64,000 bases of DNA from Mucilaginibacter sp. L196 (GTDB taxonomy: Bacteria > Bacteroidota > Bacteroidia > Sphingobacteriales > Sphingobacteriaceae): the NCBI RefSeq assembly GCF_009765905.1, contig NZ_LMUO01000019.1, forward strand, positions 172,303 through 236,302, given 5' to 3'. Below the pieces are notes generated by a model. That model was given only the letters and a program-made list of their open reading frames with translations. It was not told the origin of the DNA and did not search any database. Of this stretch, positions 45,649-54,347 are shown one piece after another. The translations under genes were made by a program, and so were the position numbers. Within the stretch, counting starts at the first letter, position 1; each line of letters starts with the position of its first letter.

Positions 45649-47568
45649 ATGCCACGTTTAAATCTTTTAGAAGAAACAAGATTTGAAAAACTACCGGTAA
45701 CGGTATACCCCGACAAGCTCACCGCATCAAAAATAGTTGCAAAACGCATAGCCGAAGTAATTAAAAAAAAAGCCGCCAAAGGTGAAAACGCCGTTTTAGG
45801 CTTAGCCACGGGTGTAACCCCCATTGCAGTATACAGCGAACTGGTTCGCCTGCATAAAGAAGAGGGTTTGAGCTTTAAAAATGTAATTACTTTTAATCTC
45901 GACGAATACTATCCAATGCTGCCAACTGCGGCCCAAAGCTATAATGCTTTTATGAAAGAGCATTTATTTGGCCATGTGGATATCAATCTAAATAATGTAA
46001 ACATCCCTGATGGTACATTAAAACAGGAAGATATTGCAGGTTTCTGCCTGGCTTACGAGCAAAAAATATCGGCATTAGGTGGTTTGGATATACAAATATT
46101 GGGTATTGGCCGTACGGGTCACATCGGTTTTAATGAGCCGGGTTCCGCGCCAAATTCAGGTACACGTTTAGTATCACTGGATGAATTAACCCGCAGTGAT
46201 GCCGCGCATGATTTTGGTGGAAAAACCAATGTGCCAACCAAAGCCATTACCATGGGTATTGGTACTATCTTCAAGGCCCGCGAGATTATCCTGATGGCCT
46301 GGAGTGCAAAAAAAGCGCCAATATTGAAAAAGGCAGTTGAAGGCGAAATTTCTGCCGATGTACCTGCTACCTATTTACAGCTATCTGATCATGTTGAGTT
46401 TATTGTTGATACCGATGCCGCATCAGAACTAACCCGTTTTAATACACCATGGTTGGTAAAGGATTGTGTTTGGAACGAACAGATGATTAAAAAAGCGGTT
46501 ATCTGGTTATCCAAAACATTAAACAAACCGATATTAAAGTTGACCGAGGATGATTATAATAACCACGGCATGGCCCAGTTGGCTACCGAAAAAGGCCCGG
46601 TTTATAACATCAACATACACATATTTAATAAGCTGCAGCATACCATAACCGGCTGGCCGGGTGGTAAACCAAATGCGGATGACAGCCAGCGCCCGGAAAG
46701 AGCAAATCCTGCTAAAAAGCGTGTGATCGTATTTTCACCACACCCGGATGATGATGTGATTTCGATGGGCGGTACATTCATCCGTCTGGCAGATCAGGGG
46801 CATGATGTGCATGTGGCCTACCAAACATCAGGCAATACTGCCGTTTGGGATGATGATGCATTAAGATATATTGAATTTTCGCTTGATTTCGCCAAATCGC
46901 AAAATGTGAGCTGTGGTGATATTGAGAAATTATACGAAGCTACCCGTTCATTCATCAGCACAAAACAACCCAACCAAACTGACCCTGAAGAACTGCAAAC
47001 CATTAAAGGTTTGATTCGTAAGGGAGAAGCTATTGCAGGTGCGCGCTTTGTTGGTTTGGATGATGATCATATCCATTTTCAAAACCTACCTTTTTACGAT
47101 AGGAGGAAGGTGAGCAAAAATGTTTCCTACGAAGACGACATCCAGCAAACCATGACTTTATTGCAACAGGTAAAACCACAACAGGTTTATGCCGCAGGCG
47201 ATTTTGCCGATCCGCATGGTACGCATGAAACTTGTTTCAATATTATTTTGGAAGCTTTAAAACGCCTCGGCAAAACCGAGGAATGGGTTAAGGATTGCTG
47301 GTTATGGCTATATCGTGGCGCATGGTTTGAATTTGAAACCCATGAAATTGAAATGTGCGTACCATTATCTCCTGAAGAAGTGGAGCGTAAACGTTTGGCT
47401 ATTTTTAAACATCAGTCGCAAAAAGACAGGCCGGTTTTCCCGGGTGATGATGCCCGAGAGTTTTGGGTACGTGCCGAAGACCGCACCAGCGAAACCGCAA
47501 GAACATATAACCAGCTTGGCTTAGCAGAGTACGAGGCTATGGAAGCATTTGTGAAGTGGAAGTTCTAA
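45649..47568 (+). CDS. nagB: Fused glucosamine-6-phosphate deaminase / PIG-L deacetylase
   Basis: The 639-residue product has a NagB domain (about 1-290) joined to a PIG-L/LmbE domain (about 355-639). NagB features: LATGVTP at about 52, D85-E86 in FNLDEYYPM, H158 and E163 in GIGRTGHIGFNEPG. The residue matching E. coli D141 is T156. The PIG-L zinc motif is H365-P-D-D368 in FSPHPDDDV, with a second histidine motif ADPHGTHETC near 525. The expected chemistry is removal of the N-acetyl group from GlcNAc-6-P and deamination of GlcN-6-P to fructose-6-P. This fusion is common in Bacteroidota; the biochemistry of the deacetylase half is inference from context. Confidence 0.85.
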   Translation: MPRLNLLEETRFEKLPVTVYPDKLTASKIVAKRIAEVIKKKAAKGENAVLGLATGVTPIAVYSELVRLHKEEGLSFKNVITFNLDEYYPMLPTAAQSYNAFMKEHLFGHVDINLNNVNIPDGTLKQEDIAGFCLAYEQKISALGGLDIQILGIGRTGHIGFNEPGSAPNSGTRLVSLDELTRSDAAHDFGGKTNVPTKAITMGIGTIFKAREIILMAWSAKKAPILKKAVEGEISADVPATYLQLSDHVEFIVDTDAASELTRFNTPWLVKDCVWNEQMIKKAVIWLSKTLNKPILKLTEDDYNNHGMAQLATEKGPVYNINIHIFNKLQHTITGWPGGKPNADDSQRPERANPAKKRVIVFSPHPDDDVISMGGTFIRLADQGHDVHVAYQTSGNTAVWDDDALRYIEFSLDFAKSQNVSCGDIEKLYEATRSFISTKQPNQTDPEELQTIKGLIRKGEAIAGARFVGLDDDHIHFQNLPFYDRRKVSKNVSYEDDIQQTMTLLQQVKPQQVYAAGDFADPHGTHETCFNIILEALKRLGKTEEWVKDCWLWLYRGAWFEFETHEIEMCVPLSPEEVERKRLAIFKHQSQKDRPVFPGDDAREFWVRAEDRTSETARTYNQLGLAEYEAMEAFVKWKF

Positions 47569-47580
47569 TATAAAATAGCA

Positions 47581-48966
47581 ATGACCTTAATTAAATCAAT
47601 CTCCGGCATTAGGGGAACTATAGGTGGTAATCCCGGCGATGGCCTTACCCCGAATGATATTGTTAAATACACGGCAGCTTATGGCCGCTGGGTGCTGCAA
47701 ACTACCGGTATCAATAAAGTAGTAATAGGCCGGGATGCACGCATCTCAGGCGAAATGGTTAAGAACCTGGTGGTTGGTACGCTGATGAGCATTGGTATTG
47801 ATGTGGTTGATATAGGCCTATCAACAACGCCAACGGTTGAAATTGCTGTGCCTGATGAAAAAGCAGGGGGCGGTATCATTATCACGGCAAGTCATAACCC
47901 AAAACAGTGGAATGCGCTGAAACTATTAAACGCTCATGGTGAATTTATAAATGATGCTGAAGGGCAAGCTGTATTAGCCATAGCTGAAGACAGCGATCTT
48001 GATTTTGCTGAGGTAGATGATATAGGCAAAGTAACTACTAATGATACCTATCTGCAAAAGCACATCGACAAAATTTTGGCTTTGCCATTGGTTGATGTAG
48101 GGGCTATCACAAAAGCTAATTTTAAAGTAGTTATTGATTGCGTTAACTCATCTGGCGGAATATTTTTACCTGCTTTGTTAAAGCAATTAGGGGTTACACA
48201 GATAGAAGAACTATTCTGTACACCAAACGGCCAGTTTCCGCATGATCCTGAACCGCTGCCTGAGAACCTGGTAGCGTTATCAAGTAAAGTAATTGAAACC
48301 AAAGCAAATTTAGGTATTGCTGTTGACCCTGATGTTGACCGCCTATGTTTTGTTGATGAGAACGGCGCCATGTTTGGCGAAGAATACACGCTGGTAACTG
48401 TTGCTGATTATATTTTGCAGTATAACCCGGGTAATACTGTATCAAACCTGTCATCAACCCGTGCTTTGCGTGATGTTACCGAACTGAATGGCGGTGTTTA
48501 TAATGCATCAGCAGTTGGCGAGGTGAACGTGGTAACCAAAATGAAGCAAAACAACGCGGTTATAGGCGGCGAAGGTAATGGTGGTATCATTTATCCCGAG
48601 TTACATTATGGTCGGGATGCTTTGGTTGGTATAGCCTTATTTTTAACGCATTTGGCTAAAACCGGTAAAACGGTATCGGCATTAAGGGCAACCTACCCAG
48701 CATACTACATCTCGAAAAACAAAATTACCCTTACTGAGGGAATGGATATTGATGGCCTGTTAAAAAAGATGGAACTGAAATATCAGCATCAGCCTTACAG
48801 CGCTATTGACGGTTTAAAAATTGAATTTGATAAGCAATGGGTACACCTGCGCAAATCAAATACAGAGCCGGTGATCAGGATATACGCTGAGGCGGAAACG
48901 TTGGAAAATGCTGGTAAGCTGGCGGAAAAAATCATCGCTGATATAAAAAGTATAATCGCGGCTTAA
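47581..48966 (+). CDS. glmM: Phosphoglucosamine mutase (phosphohexose mutase family)
   Basis: The 461-residue product has the family motifs in order: phosphoserine S104 in TASHNPKQW, metal loop DPDVDRLCF (about 243-251), sugar loop GEGNGGIIYPELHYGRDA (about 323-340) and phosphate loop RKSNTEPVIRIYAE near 425. The GEGNGG sugar loop is the archaeal/Bacteroidota GlmM type. It interconverts hexosamine 1- and 6-phosphates. Located 12 bases after nagB/PIG-L in the nahK operon, it would convert HexNAc-1-P or GlcN-1-P to the 6-phosphate. It may also serve cell-wall synthesis if it is the only copy in the genome. Confidence 0.88.
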   Translation: MTLIKSISGIRGTIGGNPGDGLTPNDIVKYTAAYGRWVLQTTGINKVVIGRDARISGEMVKNLVVGTLMSIGIDVVDIGLSTTPTVEIAVPDEKAGGGIIITASHNPKQWNALKLLNAHGEFINDAEGQAVLAIAEDSDLDFAEVDDIGKVTTNDTYLQKHIDKILALPLVDVGAITKANFKVVIDCVNSSGGIFLPALLKQLGVTQIEELFCTPNGQFPHDPEPLPENLVALSSKVIETKANLGIAVDPDVDRLCFVDENGAMFGEEYTLVTVADYILQYNPGNTVSNLSSTRALRDVTELNGGVYNASAVGEVNVVTKMKQNNAVIGGEGNGGIIYPELHYGRDALVGIALFLTHLAKTGKTVSALRATYPAYYISKNKITLTEGMDIDGLLKKMELKYQHQPYSAIDGLKIEFDKQWVHLRKSNTEPVIRIYAEAETLENAGKLAEKIIADIKSIIAA

Positions 48967-48976
48967 GGGCTGATAG

Positions 48977-49017
48977 CGTAATGTCTAATTTCTTTTGATA
49001 GAGATTAGACATTTACG
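48977..49017 (+). terminator. Hairpin after glmM
   Basis: Stem ATGTCTAAT (48981-48989) / ATTAGACAT (49004-49012), extended by CGTA/TACG with one bulged T. It lies 11 bases after the mutase stop; there is no clear T-run. Confidence 0.5.
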
Positions 49018-49028
49018 TTAAACATTTA

Positions 49029-49036
49029 TATTTTTG
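49029..49036 (+). promoter_or_regulatory. -7 box (TATTTTTG) of the small membrane gene
   Basis: TATTTTTG matches TAnnTTTG, 21 bases before the ATG at 49057. Confidence 0.45.
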
Positions 49037-49056
49037 TTCACTTAATAAATAATAAC

Positions 49057-49251
49057 ATGAACTTAATCGACGAAAGCGAAGATAAATCATTACCATATGT
49101 TGCAACCATTATTGTAGCTGTTGTTATAGGCCTGGTGGGTATTTACCTGCGTTTTGCTGATTTCCGCTACAGCTCAGAAGTTGCTGACGTGATTTTCGGT
49201 ATCGCCACTATCATTATTTTTACCTCGGTTTTTAAATGGATGAAGAAATAA
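49057..49251 (+). CDS. Small two-helix membrane protein
   Basis: The 64-residue product has two hydrophobic segments (about 12-30 and 44-58) with a short charged loop (RFADFRYSSE). No named family is recognised. It has its own promoter-like box, and its stop codon lies inside a palindrome shared with the convergent gene. Function unknown. Confidence 0.65.
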   Translation: MNLIDESEDKSLPYVATIIVAVVIGLVGIYLRFADFRYSSEVADVIFGIATIIIFTSVFKWMKK

Positions 49252-49258
49252 TTTCTTC
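49242..49258. terminator. Palindrome over the stop codon, convergent gap
   Basis: GAAGAAA-TAA-TTTCTTC; the TAA loop is the stop codon of the small membrane gene. T-rich sequence follows in the plus direction (TCCATTTTTTAATT). Bidirectional terminator candidate between genes 15 bases apart. Confidence 0.5.
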
Positions 49259-49266
49259 TCCATTTT

Positions 49267-50127
49267 TTAATTTCCAATCCTATATACAAAAGCTAACGAA
49301 GCACTGGTGCCATCACCGGTGTTTCTTCCTGTAATAAACTGCCCGCCTGTAAGGAATAATGACAGCTCATGGCTGAATGCATGGCCATAACTTATAGATA
49401 CTTGGTTAAATCTAAAGTCCCTGGTTAACGTAGGGTTCAGGTCATTAAACTGCTTAAAGTTACTCACCGAATAAAATCCGCCGAATGATGCGGAGATCTG
49501 TTCCTTAAATTTTCTATCTAAAGTAATACCGAATGTTGCATTGTAACGATATTGTATTGGTCCATCATCGCCAAAGTATTGCCTTACGGCGTTATCAACA
49601 TTAAAATAATAGCTTCGGTTAAATAAATTACCACTGCCCGCGAATGATAGTTTAAGCTCGGCACCTTCTTCGCCATAACCTAAAAGCGGGCCGCCGTTTG
49701 TCGGGTTACGATACATTGGGGTGATAGCTGTACCTTGTAACGAGAAATAATAAATGTAATTGATATTTGCCAGGTAATATTTTATACCTGTTTCCGCATC
49801 GGTTAAGCCGGAATACTTTTGATCGTAGCCTGTCTGTTTAAACTCGTTGATCACATAAGGTACTAATGCTACTGCGCTAAACCTTCTGGATATACCATAT
49901 TCCGCATAAAGCGATATGCTAATAGAGGTAAACTTTCCATCATTAGCAAAAGGCTTTTTTACCCCGGTAGAGTCCCATTGTTTACTAGCGAAAAAATAGC
50001 TTACTGATGGAGATAATATCAACCTTCCCGGCCTGATGGGAAAGCCGCCTGCATACGACTTTTTTTGTGTAAGTACGGTTACTATGGCAATAACTATTAT
50101 ATATCTTAAGTATTTTGTAAATATCAT
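49267..50127 (-). CDS. Outer-membrane beta-barrel-like protein of unknown function
   Basis: The 286-residue product has a signal peptide (about 1-26, ending SYAGG). The body alternates hydrophobic and polar residues with many Tyr/Phe, such as SVSYFFASKQW and YRYNATFGITLDRKF, as in a membrane beta barrel of about 12 strands, and it ends in an FVYRIGN strand. No specific family motif was identified. It is 57 bases downstream of the second esterase gene on the same strand, so it may be the last gene of that operon. Confidence 0.65.
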   Translation of the reverse strand: MIFTKYLRYIIVIAIVTVLTQKKSYAGGFPIRPGRLILSPSVSYFFASKQWDSTGVKKPFANDGKFTSISISLYAEYGISRRFSAVALVPYVINEFKQTGYDQKYSGLTDAETGIKYYLANINYIYYFSLQGTAITPMYRNPTNGGPLLGYGEEGAELKLSFAGSGNLFNRSYYFNVDNAVRQYFGDDGPIQYRYNATFGITLDRKFKEQISASFGGFYSVSNFKQFNDLNPTLTRDFRFNQVSISYGHAFSHELSLFLTGGQFITGRNTGDGTSASLAFVYRIGN

Positions 50128-50184
50128 ATCATTCGTTGTGTTTAGGGTCGTTATATGTTGTGTTTTTGTTTCGGTTAAAGCTTA

Positions 50185-51522
50185 TCAGAACAAACCAAAG
50201 CTGTCGCGCATCCACCGCCCCTGGTATAAAACATATTCTGGGGACACTTCGTGGCCCAGGTTTTCAAACACCATTATTTTTTTGTTCTTGCGGATGTTGT
50301 TGTAAAAAGCATATTCGTTCTCGGGCGGCGCTAAATGGTCAAGCAAACCGATACCCACTAATATGTCGCTGTTAATAGTAGGAGCAAAGTTTTTAGTGTC
50401 GAAATAATCCAGATTACCGTAAATTTTATCCATGGTTAAACCCGGCCTTGTTTTGCTGTAACGGATAATATCGTTCATGGGCCACTCATTGGCTGGCAGG
50501 TTGCGGATGTCGCTAAAGATTGGGTTCTGTGCCGAAAACAGTTTCACCCTATCGTCCAAGCCTGCCGTAGCTGCTGCCAAAAATCCACCCATACTGCCAC
50601 CGGTAATTATAATCTTATCTTTATCTAACTGCGGCACGGTACAAATAAAATCAATGGCGCGGATGCAATCCATAATTACGCCTCGCATCACGTATTTATT
50701 CTTATCGTCAATATTATAGGTAATGTAACCCGCGCGATCGGTGTGTATTACATCGCGGCTGTTACCTTGCCCACGCACGTTCAGATACATCACAGCTACG
50801 TCTTCATCATCGCCGAAGCCAGGTTTTAAATTCACCTGATAACCCGGTAAACCCAATAGCACTGTAAATTTCTTGTTTTTATTTGGGGAAATAGGGATAG
50901 TAAGCCATGCCCTCACAGTGATATTGCCTAACGATTGCATTTCCACCAAATAAAGTTTCCGGTTATCCTTGCCTGAGTCGGGCATTTCGGTCATTTTAAA
51001 ATTTGGTTTTACCGCAGCAAGCTCCGCTTTAGTTTCCTTCCAAAACTGGTCAAAATCAGCAGGTTTACCATAAGCAGATCTGATCTTATCAGGATCCACA
51101 CCGAAAGCCCGCCGAATGGTATCGTCATAATCGGATACGTTGATCATCAGGTTTATTTTGTAGAATCCTACTTTGCGGGCAGGCATGCTTAATAGCAATT
51201 GCTTATTGCCATTAGCATCCAATTTTATTTTAACAGAGTCTTCCGATAAAAAATTTCCATGCAGGTCGGTAATGCGGTACGTCACTTTTCCATCTTCCTT
51301 AGTAGGCAGCGAGTTGATGATGCTGATGTTATACTCAACAGGCTCGCCGCTTTTAAAAATGGCACCCTTGCTGACCGATGTCGCCGTGAAAGTTACTTCA
51401 TCAGCAGTGTTAGCTGCCTGGACTATAGTTGATCCCAATAATAAAAAAAGCATACACATAGCAGTTAATGCTAAGTTTTTATATAGACACCGTACGCCTG
51501 ATTTTATAGGTTTCGTCATCAT
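50185..51522 (-). CDS. CE7-like acetyl esterase, copy 2
   Basis: The 445-residue exported protein has an N-terminal immunoglobulin-like part (about 40-140), then an acetylxylan-esterase (CE7/AXE1) alpha/beta-hydrolase domain. Motifs: RGQGNSRDV (oxyanion region), S in GGSMGGFLAA, D in GLLDHLAPP, H in NLGHEVSPEY. It deacetylates xylan or short acetylated sugars by family knowledge. It is about as long as and very similar in layout to the gene just upstream. Start at an ATG six bases after that gene's stop; a TTG just before it is less likely. Confidence 0.88.
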   Translation of the reverse strand: MMTKPIKSGVRCLYKNLALTAMCMLFLLLGSTIVQAANTADEVTFTATSVSKGAIFKSGEPVEYNISIINSLPTKEDGKVTYRITDLHGNFLSEDSVKIKLDANGNKQLLLSMPARKVGFYKINLMINVSDYDDTIRRAFGVDPDKIRSAYGKPADFDQFWKETKAELAAVKPNFKMTEMPDSGKDNRKLYLVEMQSLGNITVRAWLTIPISPNKNKKFTVLLGLPGYQVNLKPGFGDDEDVAVMYLNVRGQGNSRDVIHTDRAGYITYNIDDKNKYVMRGVIMDCIRAIDFICTVPQLDKDKIIITGGSMGGFLAAATAGLDDRVKLFSAQNPIFSDIRNLPANEWPMNDIIRYSKTRPGLTMDKIYGNLDYFDTKNFAPTINSDILVGIGLLDHLAPPENEYAFYNNIRKNKKIMVFENLGHEVSPEYVLYQGRWMRDSFGLF

Positions 51523-51528
51523 CAATCG

Positions 51529-52905
51529 TTAAAATAATCCAAAAGTATCACGCATCCAGCGTCCTTCGTAATTTTTATAGGGCTTGCCTACTTCGTGCCC
51601 CAGGTCCCTGAAAATAATAAGATGCTTTTTACTAGTTACATTATTATAATCAATATACACATTGTTTGGCGGTATAATAGGATCGAGCAAACCCATGCCT
51701 ATCAAAGTAGGGCATTTTAGTCCTGAAGCGAAGTTCTTAGTATCAAAATAACTCAGGTTTTGCAATACTTTATCCATCGTCAAACTGGGTCTGGTTTTTA
51801 CATATCGGGTAATATCATCTATCGGCCAACTTACCTCGCCGTTCAGGTCATAAACATCGCTCAGGATAGGGTTTTGTGCAGAGCACAGTGCTATTCGGTT
51901 ATCAAGTGAGGCTGTAGCGATTGACAAAAAGCCACCCATACTACCACCCGAAACCATAATCTGATCGTGGTTAAGTTCCGGCCGCGAATAAATGAAATCC
52001 ACGGCACGAACACAATCCATAATCACGCCACGCATTACATATTTGTATTTATCTTCTATGTGATAAAAAATATACTCATCACGCGGGGTGTGTATCACAT
52101 CCCGGCTGTTGCCCTGGCCACGAACGTTAAGCGTAATTATTGCTAAATCATTATCAGTGCCATACATTGGCGGCAGGCCAACCTGGTAGCCCGGCAAGCC
52201 CAGTAATACAGCGAATTTCTTGTGTTTATTATTTGTTTTTGGCTCAGTTAAATAGCCACGAATGGTTAAGCCTCCTAAAGATTTCATCTCGAACAGATAC
52301 ACCTTGCGGTTATCTTTTGTTGAATCAGGCAGGTAGGTAACTTTAAAATCTGGTTTTACTTCGGCAAGCTCAATCTTTGTCTCTTTCCAAAACTGGTCAA
52401 AATCGGCTGGCTTGTCGTGGCTGGCTCTTAATTCCTCCGGCCTTATTCCAAAGACACGGCGTGTGGTATCATCATAATCAGTTACATTAACCATAAAACT
52501 CACCTTGTAAAAACCGGCCTTGCTTTCAGGTATATCAAAATCATACCTGCCCGAACTCTTTTTGTCGATAGTTACCGCAAAGGTTTGGTGATTTAGTTTA
52601 GCGCCTGTTTCGGTAAAAACCTGGTAGCTTACCCTGCCAACCTGTACGTTATTGGTCGGGTTTTTTACGATGTAAGTATATCTGGCGGCATTATCAAACG
52701 TCGCGGTTTTATTGCCGGCTAAAAGGCTGGTAGATATATCATTCGCGTTATTGTCGCCATCACTGTCATCATTATCATTATTGGCTTTTGTGCTGGTATC
52801 GCGCTTCATCATATCAGGCGGTATAACCTGTGCCATAGCCCTGGTAACACCTGTAAAGGCTATGAAAAGAGCGATGATACTTATGTAGTTAACTAAATTT
52901 TTCAC
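51529..52905 (-). CDS. CE7-like acetyl esterase, copy 1
   Basis: The 458-residue protein is the paralogue of the following gene: signal peptide (about 1-25), an Asp/Asn-rich linker (about 38-60), the same N-terminal beta domain, and the CE7 hydrolase domain with RGQGNSRDV, GGSMGGFLSIA, GLLDPIIPP and LGHEVGKPY. Many blocks are identical in both (for example FDQFWKETK and YDDT-RR-FG), showing a tandem duplication that has since diverged. It starts 14 bases after the acyltransferase gene on the same strand. Confidence 0.88.
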   Translation of the reverse strand: MKNLVNYISIIALFIAFTGVTRAMAQVIPPDMMKRDTSTKANNDNDDSDGDNNANDISTSLLAGNKTATFDNAARYTYIVKNPTNNVQVGRVSYQVFTETGAKLNHQTFAVTIDKKSSGRYDFDIPESKAGFYKVSFMVNVTDYDDTTRRVFGIRPEELRASHDKPADFDQFWKETKIELAEVKPDFKVTYLPDSTKDNRKVYLFEMKSLGGLTIRGYLTEPKTNNKHKKFAVLLGLPGYQVGLPPMYGTDNDLAIITLNVRGQGNSRDVIHTPRDEYIFYHIEDKYKYVMRGVIMDCVRAVDFIYSRPELNHDQIMVSGGSMGGFLSIATASLDNRIALCSAQNPILSDVYDLNGEVSWPIDDITRYVKTRPSLTMDKVLQNLSYFDTKNFASGLKCPTLIGMGLLDPIIPPNNVYIDYNNVTSKKHLIIFRDLGHEVGKPYKNYEGRWMRDTFGLF

Positions 52906-52918
52906 TATATATCTTTTA

Positions 52919-54160
52919 TTAAGATTTAATTTTTTGAGCGATATTATCCGGATTCCGGGGTTTGTTTTTGATCAGGAAATCTGATTTACGTATATAATGG
53001 TTCAAAGGTTCCTCGATTAGCTTGAACAGGGTTACCGAAATTATGTTTAGGATGACGAACGCGTAAAGTAAATTAAGCCAGTCGTACTCAAAAGGCGAGT
53101 GCCAGTTTACGCCCCATTTATCATACAGGTTAAAAACATGATCATTTAAATTATCACATCCTTTGCTGATCAGCGTTTGCATCCAACCTAAATGTATCAG
53201 GTAAAATATATAGGAGCTTTTGCCTAGTAATTCGATAAAGGGTAATGCGAGGAAGCTTTTGAATGCAGTGCTTTCAGTTAGTATGCCATAAAAGAACAGC
53301 GATACCGCGATACACAGAAAATAGTTATTAGTGATGATGCCAACCGGGCTTTCCAAACCTGCCGCCCAACCCTTCGGGATAGGTTGAAAGGCCATAATCA
53401 GCACACATATAAACATCAATACAAAACCACCGTAGGTGAAGGGGATTTTGGTTTTACGTTCGAACCCTTTTTTAAGCATGATCTTGGCTAGCTGCACACC
53501 CACAAAAAACTCAAAACACCTGCCAAAAAAGGTAAACAGCATAACAAATGTGAAGTTGCTAAAAAAGCCATACCAGTTTACATGGCTAAATATGAGCACC
53601 ATAATTATGGCAAACAAAGTGATCACCACTGGCTGGGTGTAAAACTTACCGTAGCGCTTGGCAATCAAAAAGATTATTGGCGCCGAAAAGTAAAAACATT
53701 CTTCTACAGTTAACGACCAGCCCTGCGCTATACCCGTATTCCAAAATTGATAGAAGAAACCACGTAAAAAAGTAATATTCAGCACCATTAACAAAACAGG
53801 GTTTATGGTGCTTTTTTGTACAACGATAGGATCTTTAGTGATGAAATAATATGCAAAAGCCGCTACCGTAAGCAAGAAATACATGGGATAAATACGGGCG
53901 ACACGGTTTTTTAAGTATTGCAAAAACCAGTCTTTTGTAAGCCCATGAAATTTATCGTAATATCGGAAAGTGATCAAAAAACCAGATAGCACAAAGAAGA
54001 TGGACACCCCAATATGGAACTCGCCGAAAAAACGTTGCACAATGTGGGGAAAATTGGCATCAAATACATAACAATAATGGGATATAAAAACAAGATAGGC
54101 GGCCATAGCACGCACCCCTGTTAGCGCCGGAATGTAATTTGAGTCGCTTTTTTTAGTCAA
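52919..54160 (-). CDS. OafA-like membrane acyltransferase family 3
   Basis: The 413-residue product has ten to eleven membrane segments and the acyltransferase-3 opening YIPALTGVRAMAAYLVFISHY, with the conserved His. A GWSLTVEECFYF segment is typical of the OafA group. It starts with TTG: a stop codon lies upstream in frame and no ATG intervenes before the first membrane segment. It would O-acetylate an envelope polysaccharide. It is the first gene of a likely operon with two esterases that could remove such groups. Confidence 0.88.
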   Translation of the reverse strand: MTKKSDSNYIPALTGVRAMAAYLVFISHYCYVFDANFPHIVQRFFGEFHIGVSIFFVLSGFLITFRYYDKFHGLTKDWFLQYLKNRVARIYPMYFLLTVAAFAYYFITKDPIVVQKSTINPVLLMVLNITFLRGFFYQFWNTGIAQGWSLTVEECFYFSAPIIFLIAKRYGKFYTQPVVITLFAIIMVLIFSHVNWYGFFSNFTFVMLFTFFGRCFEFFVGVQLAKIMLKKGFERKTKIPFTYGGFVLMFICVLIMAFQPIPKGWAAGLESPVGIITNNYFLCIAVSLFFYGILTESTAFKSFLALPFIELLGKSSYIFYLIHLGWMQTLISKGCDNLNDHVFNLYDKWGVNWHSPFEYDWLNLLYAFVILNIISVTLFKLIEEPLNHYIRKSDFLIKNKPRNPDNIAQKIKS

Positions 54161-54347
54161 AACGGTAGTATTTGGTCCTAAAATAGGGTTTTTTAACTAA
54201 TTGTATATGCAATTATGTAGCCAAGTGGTTAGCGATACTTAACTTATCCTGGTTCTTGATTCTCAACTCTTGATCTTATCTCCGTTGTTTTTCAACAATC
54301 AAATTCAGCTATTTTAACATCGGTAAATTCTCATTATCTTAGCACTT

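Noticed and set aside
48048..48457. Minus-strand frames inside the mutase gene
   Set aside because: Antisense to a clear gene with all family motifs; regarded as shadow frames.
54160..54347. Riboswitch or leader peptide before dnaX
   Set aside because: No conserved structure or short frame with a ribosome-binding site was seen in the 187 bases.
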